A stretch of DNA of 64,000 nucleotides from Fen-1359 sp963710355. Its GTDB lineage: Bacteria; Planctomycetota; Phycisphaerae; Sedimentisphaerales; Anaerobacaceae. The translations under genes and the position numbers were made by a program. Positions 1-7,751 of this stretch are shown piece after piece (positions within the stretch are counted from its first letter, which is position 1; each line of letters begins with the position of its first letter). The stretch lies in assembly GCA_963710355.1 (NCBI GenBank), contig CAVPZU010000001.1:620001-684000 (forward strand), given 5' to 3'. The notes under the pieces were generated by a model. The model saw only the letters and a list, made by a program, of their open reading frames with translations, was not told where the DNA came from and did not search any database.

Positions 1-663
1 CCGCGGGATTATCATCATCAACGGCTGGCCTACACTTATATGCTCGCCTTCCTCCAATGACTTTTTGGTGATTCGGCCAGACTGCGGGGCGTATATCTTG
101 GTATATGAAAGGTCCAACCGTGCCCTTTCTAATGCGGCCCTCGCTTCGGAGACCCTCGCCTGGGCGACTAAAACCTGCTTATTCGCCGCTTCAAGCTGTG
201 CCGCTGCCGATTGTGCAGCCGCCATGGCATTATCTACCTGCTGCCGTGTAACTCCCCCATTAGCGTCATACAACTGCCGGTATCTGCTGTAATCCCTCTC
301 TGCTCGCTTTGCCTCCACCTCTGCCTGCCCAACCTGTGCAAGGCTCTGCTCTGCGCCTGCCTGCACCGCCGCAAGCACCAGCGCCTGCCAGGTCCGCACT
401 CACCCGATAATCATTCGGGTCAAGCTCGGCCAGCAAATCATCCTTCTCTACCCATTGATTATCATCCACATACACTTTGGTAATATGGCCACCCACTCTT
501 GCACTCACCGGAACAATATGTCCCTGTATAAAAGCGTCATCGGTGGATTCGTGTGACATTACAAAGAACAAATAACGTGAACCAAAAACCAATGCCAGAA
601 TCACCAGCACAACCGCCGCAACTGCCGCTGCCAGGTGACCTCTGGTGCCTTCTTTATGTCCAT
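1..663 (-). CDS. HlyD/EmrA-family membrane fusion protein, 3' partial, two frameshifts
   Basis: Periplasmic adaptor of a tripartite export system, linking an inner-membrane transporter to the TolC-like channel encoded just upstream. After repair of two frameshifts the protein reads: short cytosolic start (MDIKKAPEG), one membrane helix, the HlyD motif STDDAFIQGHIVPVSARVGG, a lipoyl half, an alpha-helical hairpin rich in Ala/Gln (KRAERDYSRYRQLYD), then the second lipoyl half DLSYTKIYAPQSGRITKK, running off the window start. The ATG at 663 is preceded by GGAG at a spacing of 6. Frame breaks lie near 640 (GG where GGG restores the frame) and near 385 (GG where G restores it). The longest open piece is 266-610. 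The family is clear; whether the gene is truly broken is uncertain. Confidence 0.8.
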
Positions 664-764
664 ACTCAACTCCATTAGCCCAAAAACATCAATCTCGGTC
701 AATCCGAATTTCAACTTTGTCTCTTTGTTCCTTTGTGCCTTTTCCCCTTTTTACTTCTAACTTC

Positions 765-2193
765 TCACTTCTTAATTTCAGTCTTGCCCTCCACCGGCAC
801 CGCCAGTGTCCCCATTGCCTTTTGCAAATCCAGTTTGGCGATATTGTGTGTATAAATAGACTGATAGTAATTCACCTTCGCCTGCGTAAGGGCCGACTGC
901 GCATCTATCATTTCAACCTGCGTATTCGTCCCTTCCCGATAACCAACCTCTGCAAGTCTCAAGCCCTCTTTTGCCCTCGTAAGATTGAGCTTCTGGGAAT
1001 CGACAAATTCCGCCGCATTCTCGATGCTCAGCATCGCCTTATTCAGCTCAAAAACGGCTGTCTCCTCGCTGTCAATCAAATCTATCTGCGTCTGCTTGAG
1101 CCTCGCCTTTTGTGCTATCACTTCGCCTTCACGAGCAAAACCGTCAAACACCGGCAACGTTATCGAACCCCCCGCCGACCAGATATTGCCCCAGTCAATA
1201 AGCATTGGGTTGTGCGGGTCGGGCTTGGCCCTCGATGTCTCAAAGAAACCTGCAACCACGGGAAAATATCTGCTTTTCGAAATTGTCAGCATCTCGTTGG
1301 CGTATTTTATGCCAAATTCCCTGCTGAACAAATCAGGCCTGTTCCGAAACGCCAGTCTGCACAGCCTCATCTCTGGTAATATCGGTCGGCTGATAAATAA
1401 ATTCCTCCGAAATCAAAACATCGCTGTCCTGCGAAACGCCCATAGTCTTCAATAAATTTGTCTTTGAAATATTTATGGCATTCTTGTTCTTTATTAAATC
1501 CGCCTCAAAATTCGACAACTCCACTTCTGCTCGCAGAACATCAAAATCCGACGCAACTCCCTGTTCTCTCTTTTGCTTTACGTTGTCAAGATGAGCCTGT
1601 GATGACCTTACTGCATCGTTGCTTATCTCCAGCAAATGCTGATTGAGCATCACATCATAATACGCATGCTCAGCCGCATACATAACCTCCTGCGTCGTCG
1701 CACGCACCGTCTGGTCCGTCAAAAGCCGAAACAGCCTAGCGGCGTTCATACTCGCTATTATTGAGCCGCCCGCAAATATCGGCTGCGTCACCCGAAGCTT
1801 CATTGAGTAATTATCCACATCGCCGATAGTAAACGGACCAATCGACATCAACTTGTCTTGCCGCATATAACCCGCTGATACCGCTATCGAAGGCAGCATC
1901 GCAGAATACGAACCCAGCTCCCCGCCCCGGGCAATCTCCCTGTCCTGCGCTACCCGCTGCAATGTCTTGTTATTCACCAGCGTAAGCTTTATACAGTCCC
2001 GCAGTCTAAGCTCGCCGCTTATAACGGGCTGTTCGCCTGCGGCGGACTCCTTTCGGCCTTTCCACTGATTGTATGCCGACTCCCGAGACAGGCTCACATC
2101 ATTATAATACTCCTCTGTGCTTGTGCAGCCCGCCAGAAACACTATCATCGTCATCAGAATAAATACAATCGTTTTGCTTTTTACCGCCTTCAT
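765..2193 (-). CDS. TolC-family outer membrane efflux lipoprotein, one frameshift
   Basis: Outer-membrane channel of the efflux system, NodT/OprM-like. The start at 2193 gives a lipoprotein signal (MKAVKSKTIVFILMTMIVF then LAGC lipobox) behind an AAGGGAAAG ribosome site; a TTG further upstream at 2256 is less likely. Two outer-membrane-efflux repeats follow, with long helical stretches such as EQGVASDFDVLRAEVELSNF in the first and REGTNTQVEMIDAQSALTQA in the second. The reading frame breaks near 1360: the first piece ends DITRDEAV and the second continues LAFRNRPDLFSREFG, so one extra base is present. The pieces are 1333-2193 and 765-1370. It lies directly upstream of the HlyD-like gene and downstream of a TetR gene, probably in one operon. 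Confidence 0.82.
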
Positions 2194-2252
2194 ATCTTTC
2201 CCTTGTAAAACCTTTCCTTCAAGTCGATTCTCTCTTTCTTTTTGCTGGTTTT

Positions 2253-2930
2253 TCAACCCGGTTTTTCTCTAACCGCGGCTCGGATACCGGCAGCGGAAAA
2301 ATTTACTGTATGTTCAATCAACTGATTGAGTTCAAGCGGTATCGCTGCAACGCCGCCTCGCTTAATAAATTCCGTAAAACGAACAATGTGTATAAGCTGA
2401 CCAACGATTGACAAAATTGACAACACTGCGTCCTCATCACTTATGCCCGGACAGACCTTCTTGAGGGCATCCTTCATTACAGTTTGAACAGGCAGCATCA
2501 TCTCGTCATAAAAAAGGTTCGGCGGCAGATGCGGGTCTAACATTTCACGGGACATCAATGTGATAAATCGCTGGGTCCTGTTTTTGCCGACCAGCGGCTC
2601 AATAAAAGCCAATGCAAAAGACATCAACAGGTCTTCGAGAGTGACCGCATCTGCTTTTTCTGACATTGCCCTCTCGACAGCCGTTATGTGAGTATCCCGC
2701 AGTTGGCTGAAATGACGTTTGAATATGGCAAGGTAAAGATTTTCCTTGCTGCCGAAATGGTAGTTGACGGCGGCGACATTGCAGTCGGCCTTCGCAGTTA
2801 TGTCGCGAATTGATGTGCCGGCGAAGCCTTTCTGGCAGAAAAGCTCCTCTGCGGTGTCCAAAAGCCGCCTCTCGACATCCCTGTCTTCGGTATTTACCGC
2901 GTTTTTTGATACATTATCGGTATCAGCCAT
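2253..2930 (-). CDS. TetR/AcrR-family repressor, CecR-like
   Basis: Transcriptional repressor, 225 residues, first gene of the efflux operon and therefore its likely autoregulated controller. The N-terminal helix-turn-helix is clear (LLDTAEELFCQKGFAGTSIR, then DITAKADCNVAAVNYHFGSK), followed by a C-terminal ligand domain of the CecR/YbiH (DUF1956) type with FLTLMSREML-like features around FITLMSREMLDPHLPP. The start at 2930 is chosen because AAGGGA lies just upstream; the open frame continues to 3002 without a ribosome site. The stop is about 60 bases upstream of the TolC start. The inducing compound cannot be deduced. Confidence 0.88.
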   Translation of the reverse strand: MADTDNVSKNAVNTEDRDVERRLLDTAEELFCQKGFAGTSIRDITAKADCNVAAVNYHFGSKENLYLAIFKRHFSQLRDTHITAVERAMSEKADAVTLEDLLMSFALAFIEPLVGKNRTQRFITLMSREMLDPHLPPNLFYDEMMLPVQTVMKDALKKVCPGISDEDAVLSILSIVGQLIHIVRFTEFIKRGGVAAIPLELNQLIEHTVNFSAAGIRAAVREKPG

Positions 2931-3055
2931 AATAAATCCCTTAAACAGTCGTTTCAAACAAAAGTATAAAACATTTGTTGGCCAATAGCAAGAAAAATTC
3001 ATCTTAATTGAAAAAAAAATTCACTGTTTGGACATTTAGCTATGTAGGAAAATTA

Positions 3056-3236
3056 GCCACAGATTACACAGATTAACACTATTTAAAGAGATTTTTTAAC
3101 CGCGGATTACACGGATTTTCACGGATTAAAAGAAAACCAAAATTTAATTCAGCCACTGATTTCGCGGACCTGTCCTCCGTAGCTTCAGCAAAGGAGGATT
3201 AACACGGATTCTTTTTATAACTAAACACTAACAACT
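3056..3236. repeat. Text-like intergenic repeats
   Basis: No gene lies between the TetR start and the promoter at 3281. The stretch contains degenerate phrases such as CCACAGATTACACAGATT, CCGCGGATTACACGGATT and CAACTAATGG. Closely similar phrases occur in other gaps of this window (9395-9590, 24895-25060, 28310-28350). They have no coding potential and no clear terminal repeats. Confidence 0.6.
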
Positions 3237-3280
3237 AATGGTGAGAGGCTATCGTCAATTTAATCGTTGCAGAATACAGT

Positions 3281-3308
3281 TTGACAAGGCCCAATAATGT
3301 GGTATAAT
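3281..3308 (+). promoter_or_regulatory. Perfect-consensus sigma70 promoter
   Basis: TTGACA at 3281-3286 and TATAAT at 3303-3308, separated by exactly 16 bases. Both hexamers match consensus in full. Transcription would begin near 3315, about 95 bases before the ATG of the small Cys/His protein at 3409. No other gene lies downstream on this strand before 4910. Confidence 0.75.
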
Positions 3309-3408
3309 TAAGCAATACATACAAAAGATTAGGAAATCTTTAGGCCGCAGACCAAGACAACTAACCTTTGCAGTTTTTTTGATTGGTAATTTACCTAAGG
3401 GAGTGACA

Positions 3409-3588
3409 ATGGGAAAAATGCTGAAAACATCGGCTATTAACAGGAAATGTATGTTTCCGAACTGCACGCACACCTTGAGCATCTATAACCATGAGGCTTA
3501 CTGTTATATACATCGGGAACAGATGACTCCACGTTGGGACCAGCTGCCGCAGGGGCATAAACCTAAGATTTTAACTCATCATGCATAA
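3409..3588 (+). CDS. Small Cys/His-rich protein, putative zinc-binding
   Basis: A 59-residue protein starting at the ATG at 3409, with GGGAG five bases upstream; an earlier in-frame start at 3379 has no ribosome site. The visible motif is RKCMFPNC, ten residues, then EAYCYIHRE, i.e. C-x4-C-(x12)-C-x2-H, which could bind one zinc ion. The rest is basic and polar. The specific function is unknown. It is monocistronic behind a perfect promoter, so it is probably well expressed. No close named family is recognised. Confidence 0.6.
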   Translation: MGKMLKTSAINRKCMFPNCTHTLSIYNHEAYCYIHREQMTPRWDQLPQGHKPKILTHHA

Positions 3589-3624
3589 ACCGATACTTGC
3601 AACAGCTTTTAGCCGGCAAAGACA

Positions 3625-3775
3625 TAAGGAGTTTTGAGTTTTTAGTTCTTAGTTTTGAGTTTTTTATCAGACACAGATTAAAATAGACACAAGATGCCAG
3701 ACTACAGAAGACAGAGGACGGAGGACAGAGGAATGTCCAATGTCCAATTTCCAATATCGAATGCCCAGGTTAAAA
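3625..3775. repeat. Text-like repeats truncating the reverse transcriptase
   Basis: Phrases GAGTTTTTAGTTCTTAG, CAGAAGACAGAGGACGGAGG and TGTCCAATGTCCAATTTCC follow each other. The open frame of the reverse transcriptase fragment runs into this repeat tract and ends at a stop inside it (3702), so the last 30 or so residues of that frame are repeat-derived, not family sequence. Confidence 0.55.
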
Positions 3776-4301
3776 AGAGCCGCGTACATACATCTAAAGC
3801 ATTTCCAAGTGGATGGTGGTAGATTCTCGGGAAGAAGTCAGCTATGTCTGCAATTACAACCTTTTGGAATTTACCAGAAAAAGCAAAATATTTTGACTGC
3901 TGAATAAAAGAGTCATATCCAACATCGGTGTCAAAAAAACGTCCATCTGTATCTGGGTTAAATCGATAGCTGTGAACAATCTGATTACTAACCGGAACAC
4001 GATACGACTCAATGTCGTAACCGATGTCATAAACCAAAGCCGTGTATATCAACATGTCAAATGGGTCGAGTTGGGTAGAAATGCGAAATCCAAACCTATG
4101 CTTCGGAGATAAACATCTGCGATAAGGTCGGGTGCGATATTGAAGAATATCTTGTTCTGAAAGGTAATTTCGAATCTTGGAATCCCAAGAAAGCCTTATT
4201 GCTTCAAATTCGAAAGGCAGAGGGAATATATCGGTATCACCATAATTTTCTATATGTTTGAGAGCCCAATCTAAAGATTCTGGTTTTATGTAAAACGGCA
4301 T
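3702..4301 (-). pseudogene. 5' fragment of a defence-type (UG/Abi-like) reverse transcriptase
   Basis: N-terminal part of an RNA-directed DNA polymerase. Visible features in order are FPLPFEFEAI near residue 27, a basic KTRP-like TRPYRRCLSPKHRFGFR, STQLDPFDMLIYTALVYDIG, SYRFNPDTDGRFFD, and the first catalytic-Asp motif VIADIADFFPRIYHHPL near residue 150. This layout is known from the 'unknown group' bacterial reverse transcriptases involved in phage defence. After that motif the frame passes into dispersed repeat sequence and stops, so the palm motif with the YxDD box, the thumb and any C-terminal part are missing. No integrase or partner gene is nearby. I read it as a decayed remnant; assignment to a specific subgroup is not possible. 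Confidence 0.65.
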
Positions 4302-4520
4302 ATTCTCTCCGAGCGATTATAGCCAGTCGATCATTTCTTTTGCCTCATATCATATTATAAAACTACCAAATCCACAATGACAGTCAAGGGGAGAAATTAA
4401 CTTTAAATGGCGTGGGAATCACGATAAATCGGAAATGTCCAATAACGAATAACAAAATGGATTCCCGCCCCTGCTTCCGCAGGGATGACAACCTTGCGCG
4501 GGAATGACAGCCACAAAATA
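4302..4520. repeat. Intergenic repeat tract with imperfect palindromes
   Basis: No gene seen. Positions about 4455-4510 hold GGATTCCCGCCCCTGCTTCC, a run reading CGCAGGGATGACAACC and then GCGCGGGAATGACAG. This is a dispersed element of the 'GGATTCCCGC...GGGAATGACA' type found in many environmental genomes. Confidence 0.45.
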
Positions 4521-4829
4521 TTATGATTTGCTTGGTGGGTTGCGTCGCAGGGGGAAGGAGAAGCCGCAAGAAGATTCAGTAATATGCTCATCGGAGGTGC
4601 GGGGGTATTTTCGGCAGCTAAAATAACGAAGGGGGTAGATTTTGCAGATGGCCAAGCCGTCCTTGTCATAAGAAAGAAAGGGACATTTGTTCGGCAGTTG
4701 GCAGCAGGCTCCGCAGCGCCGGCACGAGCCGGTGCGGTTCGGAGCGATGGGCAAAAAAGAGGTAAAAATGCGAATGCCTTTAGCAGACCAGGTGTTTTTC
4801 GAGACAATTTTTTTACCATTTTCCGGCAT
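4521..4829 (-). CDS. YkgJ-like small Cys-rich protein
   Basis: About 102 residues from the ATG at 4829 (MPENGKKIV). The core is CRRCGACCQLPNKCPFL, then DGLAICKIYPLRYFSCRKYP and SSCGF, giving eight clustered cysteines. The CxxCGxCC pattern is that of the YkgJ family of putative zinc or iron-sulphur binding proteins, whose role is not established. The frame remains open upstream to 4967, but that part is unlike coding sequence. It is divergent from the ECF sigma gene, with starts about 80 bases apart. No strong ribosome site is seen. Confidence 0.6.
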   Translation of the reverse strand: MPENGKKIVSKNTWSAKGIRIFTSFLPIAPNRTGSCRRCGACCQLPNKCPFLSYDKDGLAICKIYPLRYFSCRKYPRTSDEHITESSCGFSFPLRRNPPSKS

Positions 4830-4888
4830 AATGCGTAGAATATAGTAAATTTGCGGTTTATTGCAATAAAAAACGGGGCGAAAACGTC

Positions 4889-4894
4889 TATAAT
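4889..4894 (+). promoter_or_regulatory. -10 box (TATAAT) of the sigma operon, very short leader
   Basis: TATAAT at 4889-4894 lies only 15 bases before the ATG at 4910, so the predicted transcript has a leader of roughly 8 bases. No good -35 hexamer is found at 16-18 bases; the region GGGCGAAAACG upstream may instead be an ECF-type site. No ribosome site precedes the ATG. Confidence 0.4.
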
Positions 4895-4909
4895 ATCGAA
4901 AGACAATGT

Positions 4910-5452
4910 ATGCCAGAGAAGGACTTAGGTCAGATAATAGCCGGCTGCAAGAGGGCGGATGGGGCAAGTTTTTCGCAGTTAGTCGATATATACAGCAGCA
5001 GGATGTTTGGCTATTTTTACAGGCTGACCGGCAGCAGGGACACCAGCGATGAATTATTAAGCGAGCTATTTGTAAAGTTAGTGGAAAGAATCGGCCAGTA
5101 TCGAGGGGGCAGTTTTGACAGCTGGCTTTTCAGGGTGGCGTCGAATCTTTTTTACGACCACCTGCGTGAAAAGCAACGGCAGCAGGGGTTGATTGAAGAA
5201 CACATCAAAAGGTTAGAAGAAGACGAAAGGTCAGGGCGCTGGCCAGAGGCTGCGGACGATAGAGGCGAGGATGCGGACCGATTGCAAAAGCAGCTTGGCA
5301 GAGTGGATGAGCAGACGCGCGAGGTGATTATGCTTCGATTTTATTCCGATATGAGTTTCAAGGAGATTGCTGAGATGCGGGGTGAGCCGATAGGCACGAC
5401 GATATCGAAGGTCCACCGGGGATTGAAAAAATTACGAGAACTGATGGAATAA
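4910..5452 (+). CDS. ECF RNA polymerase sigma factor
   Basis: 180 residues. Region 2 is visible at residues about 20-90 (LVDIYSSRMFGYFYRLTG, then DELLSELFVKLVERI, FDSWLFRVASNLFYDHLREK). A linker rich in Asp/Glu follows. Region 4 is at about 125-178 (VDEQTREVIMLRFYSDMSFK, EIAEMRGEPIGTTISKVHRG). It binds core polymerase and would direct it to a stress or envelope regulon. It is first in a three-gene plus-strand operon with a single-span membrane protein 23 bases downstream that may be its anti-sigma factor. Confidence 0.88.
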   Translation: MPEKDLGQIIAGCKRADGASFSQLVDIYSSRMFGYFYRLTGSRDTSDELLSELFVKLVERIGQYRGGSFDSWLFRVASNLFYDHLREKQRQQGLIEEHIKRLEEDERSGRWPEAADDRGEDADRLQKQLGRVDEQTREVIMLRFYSDMSFKEIAEMRGEPIGTTISKVHRGLKKLRELME

Positions 5453-5475
5453 TCAGGGGATAGGGATTTGTAAAA

Positions 5476-6000
5476 ATGGATATACAGCATAATAAGGAAA
5501 ACAGAGAAGAATTACAGTCGCTGCTGGGGAAGTTCTACGACCAGATAGAGGCCAAACAGGCAGCCGACGACATCGAGGCCGGTGAGCGGATTCTGAGAAG
5601 CTACCCTGCGCCTGAGCCGACAGAAGCAACCAAGTGGCGGATAAAGGCTGCTGTCGCAAAGGCGCTGCAAGAGAAAAGGCAGTCCGCCTTCGGCGGATTA
5701 CGGCGCAGCGTCTATCGAGTGCTGGCGACGGCAGCGGTGATAATAATTATGCTGGCAGTCGGTGTGAAAATAATAGAAGATGGAGGGGTGCAGAAAACAG
5801 AGTCGCCAATGGTGGTGATTGACACCGGCGCTGGCGGACTGATGGATGCAAAGGCAGCAATACTGTCGGAAGAGGTTGACCAGGTGGAGAGTCGGCTTGC
5901 GACAATAGAATCCGGGCAGATAAATGATGAACAAGCAGACGATGCGGACGAATTGGAGACAGAATATCTAACAATTGCCAGTGATTTTTGGAAAGGGTAA
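5476..6000 (+). CDS. Single-span membrane protein, putative anti-sigma factor
   Basis: 174 residues. The cytosolic N-terminal half (about 1-75) is acidic and helical. One membrane helix sits at about 80-100 (VLATAAVIIIMLAVGVKIIE). The extracytoplasmic tail is acidic (EEVDQVESRLATIESGQIND). The position directly after an ECF sigma gene and the N-in topology suggest an anti-sigma factor, but no zinc-binding HxxxCxxC motif is present. The function is inferred from context only. Confidence 0.6.
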   Translation: MDIQHNKENREELQSLLGKFYDQIEAKQAADDIEAGERILRSYPAPEPTEATKWRIKAAVAKALQEKRQSAFGGLRRSVYRVLATAAVIIIMLAVGVKIIEDGGVQKTESPMVVIDTGAGGLMDAKAAILSEEVDQVESRLATIESGQINDEQADDADELETEYLTIASDFWKG

Positions 6001-6004
6001 TAAA

Positions 6005-6910
6005 ATGAAGAAAGGGAGTTTTATACCGGCGATAGCGGCGCTGATTCTGATAGCGGGTATGGCGATTTGCTGCCCAGCCGAGGAAACAGGAGGCAGAAAG
6101 GCTACGCCGCAGATAAAAGCGGATGCCAACAGGCCGTTCGAGATGCCCAAAGATATGATTGACAAAATACTGGCAGATATTAAAGAGAGAGACCCTAATA
6201 AGGCGAAGGAGCTTGAGGCCTTGCGTGATAAGGACCCTGCAAAATTCAGAGAAGAATTAAAGGAGATATTTCACGAACGGATGGAGACAATGAGGGATGA
6301 GATGAGGGACAGGGGATTTGGACCGGAGGAGATGGCCGGTGGACCGGAAGGACCTAAGGGAATGGCGGGCAGGCCCCCAGGACCCGGGGAGCAGCCGCCG
6401 GGATTCGGGCCGTTTCAGGAAAAAAACGAGGAGTTTCTCAAATGGATTAAAGACAATTATCCTGACGAGTCAAAGAAGCTGGAGGAATTGAAGAGCAACC
6501 AGGATTTATATGAAAGGCAGTTGCGCCTTCTCGGAAGAAAATATGGGTGGCTTTATGAACGCATCAGGGAAAATCCGAAACTCGGAGAGGTTCTCAAAGA
6601 AGATATGGAACTGGCAAAAGAGCGAGGCATCATTTTGAAAAAGATAAAGGAGGCCAAGAGCGACGCGGAAAAGGAAAAGCTGACAAGCGAACTGGAAAAG
6701 GTCATTAGTGAAAGATATGATTTGATAATAAAAAGAACGCAGATTGAATATGAGCAGCTCGGCAAGAGGATTGAAGAACTGAAAAAGCAGGTAGAAATAA
6801 GCAAGGCAAATGTAGAAAAGTGGAAGAACGAGAAATACAAAAAAGAAAAGGTAAAAGAGCAGGTGAAAAGGCTGTTGGAACAAGGGGATGAACCATTCCC
6901 GAGATGGTAA
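6005..6910 (+). CDS. Secreted coiled-coil protein of the sigma operon
   Basis: 301 residues from ATG 6005, behind GGAAAGGG; an upstream in-frame ATG at 5975 lies inside the previous gene. A signal peptide is visible (MKKGSFIPAIAALILIAGM, then AICC, possibly a lipobox-like end). The mature part is highly charged, with a Pro/Gly-rich linker at about 105-135 and a long heptad coiled coil at about 160-295 (KRTQIEYEQLGKRIEELKKQ). It resembles periplasmic sensor or chaperone proteins of the CpxP/ZraP kind in general character only. It is the likely target or partner of the sigma/anti-sigma pair and is followed by a strong terminator. Confidence 0.65.
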   Translation: MKKGSFIPAIAALILIAGMAICCPAEETGGRKATPQIKADANRPFEMPKDMIDKILADIKERDPNKAKELEALRDKDPAKFREELKEIFHERMETMRDEMRDRGFGPEEMAGGPEGPKGMAGRPPGPGEQPPGFGPFQEKNEEFLKWIKDNYPDESKKLEELKSNQDLYERQLRLLGRKYGWLYERIRENPKLGEVLKEDMELAKERGIILKKIKEAKSDAEKEKLTSELEKVISERYDLIIKRTQIEYEQLGKRIEELKKQVEISKANVEKWKNEKYKKEKVKEQVKRLLEQGDEPFPRW

Positions 6911-6985
6911 CAGAAAAGAAAAGCTAAAAGTTAAAAGTGAAAAATTTCGGAATCCCGATAAATCGGGATACTGATTGAAAGTGTT

Positions 6986-7017
6986 AAAATGGCTCACGAA
7001 ACATTGTGAGCCATTTT
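6986..7017. terminator. Bidirectional intrinsic terminator
   Basis: A perfect 12-bp stem pairs 6986-6997 (AAAATGGCTCAC) with 7006-7017 around an 8-base loop, with A-rich and T-rich flanks on both sides (TTTATTTT follows). It sits between converging genes ending at 6910 (plus) and 7022 (minus), so it serves both. Confidence 0.85.
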
Positions 7018-7021
7018 TATT

Positions 7022-7339
7022 TTAAGGCTTGTCATCAGGATTCTTGTCATCAGGCGGCGAAGGAAAGTCCGGATTTTCATCGTCAATTTTCCAGCGGTCA
7101 GATTCATCGAGGTCTTCGAGTTCCCGCTTCATATATTTAAGGATTTTGTCCTGAAGAGGAGCGAGCCTCTGCTGCCAACTAAGCATAGAATGATAAGAGG
7201 CGAGGAGCATATCGAGACGGATGAGCTGCCATTTTGCGATGCACTCCGGCTCCTTTATATTCGAGAACGGGTCGCAGGCAAAGGACTTTTTGCCGTCGGG
7301 AGTAGTTCGAAAAAGCTCACAGTCTTTACACTGAATCAT
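7022..7339 (-). CDS. Conserved small planctomycete protein, N-terminal Cys motif
   Basis: 105 residues from ATG 7339. The N-terminus MIQCKDCELFR followed by SFACDPF and PECIAKWQL gives four cysteines suited to metal binding. A helical middle part (LASYHSMLSWQQRLAPLQDK) and a strongly acidic Pro/Asp-rich tail follow. I recognise this layout as a conserved hypothetical in Phycisphaerae-type genomes, without known function. It is a single gene, converging on the sigma operon. Confidence 0.65.
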   Translation of the reverse strand: MIQCKDCELFRTTPDGKKSFACDPFSNIKEPECIAKWQLIRLDMLLASYHSMLSWQQRLAPLQDKILKYMKRELEDLDESDRWKIDDENPDFPSPPDDKNPDDKP

Positions 7340-7751
7340 ATTTTGTGTCCCGCAATCAAAAAGTTAAAGAAGTTTTGCTTTACGTTCAGGGCTTGTTCAT
7401 TATAATGTTATATTATATTATTATACGGTTTATTGTTCGGAAAGTCATTGGCAATAAGGGATTATTTTAATTTTTTTGAGGTATCCACCACAAAAATGGC
7501 GGATAAAAAGGAATGGCAAAAGCGAGACGCAGACGCAAGGTAGGCAGCAAAAAAAGACACGTGCGATGGAAATTAAGACATAAAATCAGAGGATAAGGCG
7601 CGTTGCAGACGGGAGGAGAACTGATGAGATTTCGCTGCCCGTATCAACAGGCAACGGGTGAGTTTGTTTTATAAAGGGAAAAACAAACACATTTATCCGC
7701 CACACGCACGGCGAGGCGGATTAACGGCAGTGCGACAGGGAGTATTGATAA
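7340..7751 (+). other. Gene-free leader upstream of the ASKHA protein
   Basis: 412 bases without an open frame of note. It contains AT-rich DNA at 7395-7470 and a structured 3' part. One hairpin pairs CCCGT with ACGGG (7638-7657). A longer one follows at 7658-7692 (listed separately). Known riboswitch consensus elements for cobalamin, SAM or c-di-GMP were looked for by eye and not found. Confidence 0.4.
7658..7692 (+). promoter_or_regulatory. Leader hairpin before the ASKHA gene
   Basis: GTTTGTTTT (7662-7670) pairs with AAAACAAAC (7680-7688) around a 9-base loop. The stem is extended by GTG/CAC across one A-A mismatch. It ends 59 bases before the start codon and has no U tract, so it is not a simple terminator. 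It could be part of an RNA switch or a protection element. Confidence 0.4.

Noticed and set aside
645..1455. Long plus-strand frames over the TolC gene
   Set aside because: Antisense shadows of the efflux protein; the minus-strand translation has clear family sequence.
765..2193. Reading the TolC gene as two real genes
   Set aside because: The two frames overlap by about 40 bases and together give one uninterrupted family protein, so a frameshift is far more likely.
3056..3236. Possible CRISPR array in the repeat-rich gap
   Set aside because: Repeats are degenerate, unequal in length and without regular spacers; no cas genes in the window.
7500..7640. Possible cobalamin or c-di-GMP riboswitch
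   Set aside because: The conserved boxes of those classes are not present; only generic hairpins can be seen.
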